A stretch of DNA of 8,419 bases from Candidatus Poribacteria bacterium (GTDB lineage: Bacteria; Poribacteria; WGA-4E; WGA-3G), in the NCBI GenBank assembly GCA_009842375.1, contig VYFM01000374.1, positions 1-8,419 of the forward strand, in the 5' to 3' direction. The position numbers and the translations under genes are program-made. Positions 7,797 to 8,419 of the stretch are shown in pieces. A model generated the notes under the pieces. It was not told where the DNA came from. It ran no database searches and saw only the letters and a program-made list of their open reading frames with translations. Every line of letters begins with the position of its first letter. Within the stretch, counting starts at the first letter, position 1.

Positions 7797-7822
7797 TAGT
7801 GTGTTCCGTAATCCGCACACTA
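7797..7822 (-). other. Stem-loop across the STAS stop codon
   Basis: TAGTGTG (7797-7803) and CACACTA (7816-7822) form a perfect 7-bp inverted repeat with a 12-nt loop. In the minus-strand transcript the first arm begins with the TAG stop of the STAS gene. No U-run follows, so it is not a classical terminator; it may stabilise the 3' end or attenuate transcription into the phosphatase gene. It lies at the start of the 128-nt gap 7692-7819, which also has a weaker 5-bp hairpin (7749-7753 with 7764-7768). Confidence 0.4.
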
Positions 7823-8164
7823 AAAATTAGCGATAGCAGCCTTCTCATCTGGAAAGATTCCGGCATATTTGGCTATTGCCATCATGCGAAATGTACGTTC
7901 CTGTGTGGCGGATAATCCGCAAAAGTTCAACGTACCATCACGTTCATCAAGTGCTTCAATAATTTCTATCAGTATGGAGATACCGATGCTATTAATCAAC
8001 GCAGTTTTATCTAAGTTGATTACCAGTTGGGTATATCCTTTTTCAATAAGTTCTTGTGCTTTTTTAGACAGTTGCTCCCCGAGTGAGTCATTTAAGTATC
8101 CTGCTGTTTCAAGGACAGCGTATTCGTGCTCTACACGTGTCTGAATATCGAATTTGTTTGCCAA
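7820..8164 (-). CDS. STAS-domain anti-anti-sigma factor (RsbV/SpoIIAA-like)
   Basis: This is the phosphorylatable partner of the switch: when unphosphorylated it binds the anti-sigma kinase and frees that kinase's target. The 114-residue product is a single STAS domain, normal for the family. The core reads LETAGYLND (18-26), QLVINLDKTALINSIGISILIEI (46-68, with S59 as the likely phosphorylated serine) and LNFCGLSATQERTFRMM (79-95). The usual DSxG is NSIG here (58-61). The start codon is TTG (8162-8164); the frame contains no nearby ATG, and a perfect AGGAGG lies 7 nt upstream, which decides the start. It sits 40 nt after the kinase gene and 128 nt before the phosphatase gene, the gene order of many partner-switching cassettes. 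Cytosolic. Confidence 0.94.
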   Translation of the reverse strand: MANKFDIQTRVEHEYAVLETAGYLNDSLGEQLSKKAQELIEKGYTQLVINLDKTALINSIGISILIEIIEALDERDGTLNFCGLSATQERTFRMMAIAKYAGIFPDEKAAIANF

Positions 8165-8171
8165 ACTTATA

Positions 8172-8177
8172 CCTCCT
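8172..8177 (-). promoter_or_regulatory. Shine-Dalgarno that decides the TTG start of the STAS gene
   Basis: AGGAGG on the minus strand, inside TTAAGGAGGT, is 7 nt from the TTG at 8162-8164. This ideal spacing, and the fact that the STAS fold begins right after the TTG, support it over any downstream start. Confidence 0.75.
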
Positions 8178-8204
8178 TAATCTGAATATAGCCGATGCAG
8201 ATGT

Positions 8205-8419
8205 TTACGCAGTTTTGTACTTAACCATAGTAATAGTTGTTCCATTTTCACCACTCATAATATCCACACTATCCATGAGGGTATTCATTATTTCCAAACC
8301 CCACCCGCGTTTCCGCATATCGGGATGTAAATCTGGCTGACTGTTTCTACGTTTCGAACGGTTTGATGGGTTGAAACCAATTCCCTGATCTGTGATTTTT
8401 AATTCCAATCCATTAGTGC
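8205..8419 (-). CDS. Anti-sigma-type serine kinase (GHKL/HATPase_c, RsbW/SpoIIAB-like), 5' part outside window
   Basis: Only the C-terminal 71 or so residues are visible. The frame stays open to the window edge (... ThrAsnGlyLeuGluLeu...), so a TTG at 8408 is internal, not the start. Two ATP-binding motifs are present: the G1 box DQGIGFNP and the G2 box RGWGLEIMNTLMD, joined by a basic lid (SNRSKRRN) and followed by the closing strands GTTITMVKYKTA at the C-terminus. This is the pattern of the HATPase_c_2 kinases that phosphorylate STAS proteins. The N-box helix with its Asn and the dimer or sigma-binding part are off the edge. It is 40 nt from the STAS gene, its likely substrate, in the same direction. 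The regulated partner (sigma factor or other protein) is not visible. A two-component histidine kinase end is less likely given the neighbour. Confidence 0.88.
   Translation of the reverse strand, partial: TNGLELKITDQGIGFNPSNRSKRRNSQPDLHPDMRKRGWGLEIMNTLMDSVDIMSGENGTTITMVKYKTA

Noticed and set aside
7692..7819. Promoter or riboswitch in the gap before the phosphatase gene
   Set aside because: Candidate -35-like boxes (CTGACA, TTGAAC) have no -10 at proper spacing, and no known riboswitch core was recognised in 128 nt.
8406..8408. TTG as the start of the kinase-like gene
   Set aside because: The frame continues to the window edge and the residues from there lack the N-box half of the ATP-binding fold, so the true start is outside.

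Overview
This window is AT-rich bacterial DNA in which every supported gene lies on the minus strand, so the genes read from the high-coordinate end to the low end. No RNA genes, mobile elements or CRISPR repeats were seen. The ribosome binding sites (AGGAGG, AAGGAG, AGGAAG) and a TTG start are ordinary for bacteria. Nothing here fixes the taxon. A phytanoyl-CoA-dioxygenase-like gene, a very large BatA-like protein and a partner-switching module together fit an uncultivated environmental lineage such as Poribacteria or Latescibacterota, but that is a weak inference.

Region 1 (8419 to 5805) is a partner-switching regulatory module. It holds the C-terminal part of a GHKL/HATPase_c anti-sigma-type serine kinase (RsbW/SpoIIAB-like, cut by the window edge), a STAS anti-anti-sigma protein (RsbV/SpoIIAA-like, TTG start), and a 628-residue GAF-GAF-coiled-coil-PP2C phosphatase (RsbU/SpoIIE-like). 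By family knowledge the kinase phosphorylates the STAS protein and the phosphatase reverses this, so the phosphorylation state decides whether the kinase holds STAS or another target. No sigma factor is visible.

Region 2 (5793 to 2683) follows the phosphatase after only 11 nt. It encodes a DUF58/von Willebrand A protein and a 700-residue membrane-anchored BatA-like protein that also carries a VWA domain and a class I glutamine-amidotransferase-like domain. Such pairs usually travel with a MoxR AAA+ ATPase, but none is in this window. The close spacing suggests that regions 1 and 2 form one operon.

Region 3 (2629 to 1497) holds a PhyH-family Fe(II)/2-oxoglutarate dioxygenase whose stop overlaps the start of an uncharacterised 67-residue helical protein (ATGA overlap).

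Region 4 (1366 to 1), after a 130-bp AT-rich spacer, holds the housekeeping pair rph (RNase PH) and rdgB (XTP/dITP pyrophosphatase). They overlap by 26 nt, and rdgB runs off the low-coordinate edge. The most interesting feature is the physical coupling of a complete partner-switching cassette to a DUF58-BatA pair.
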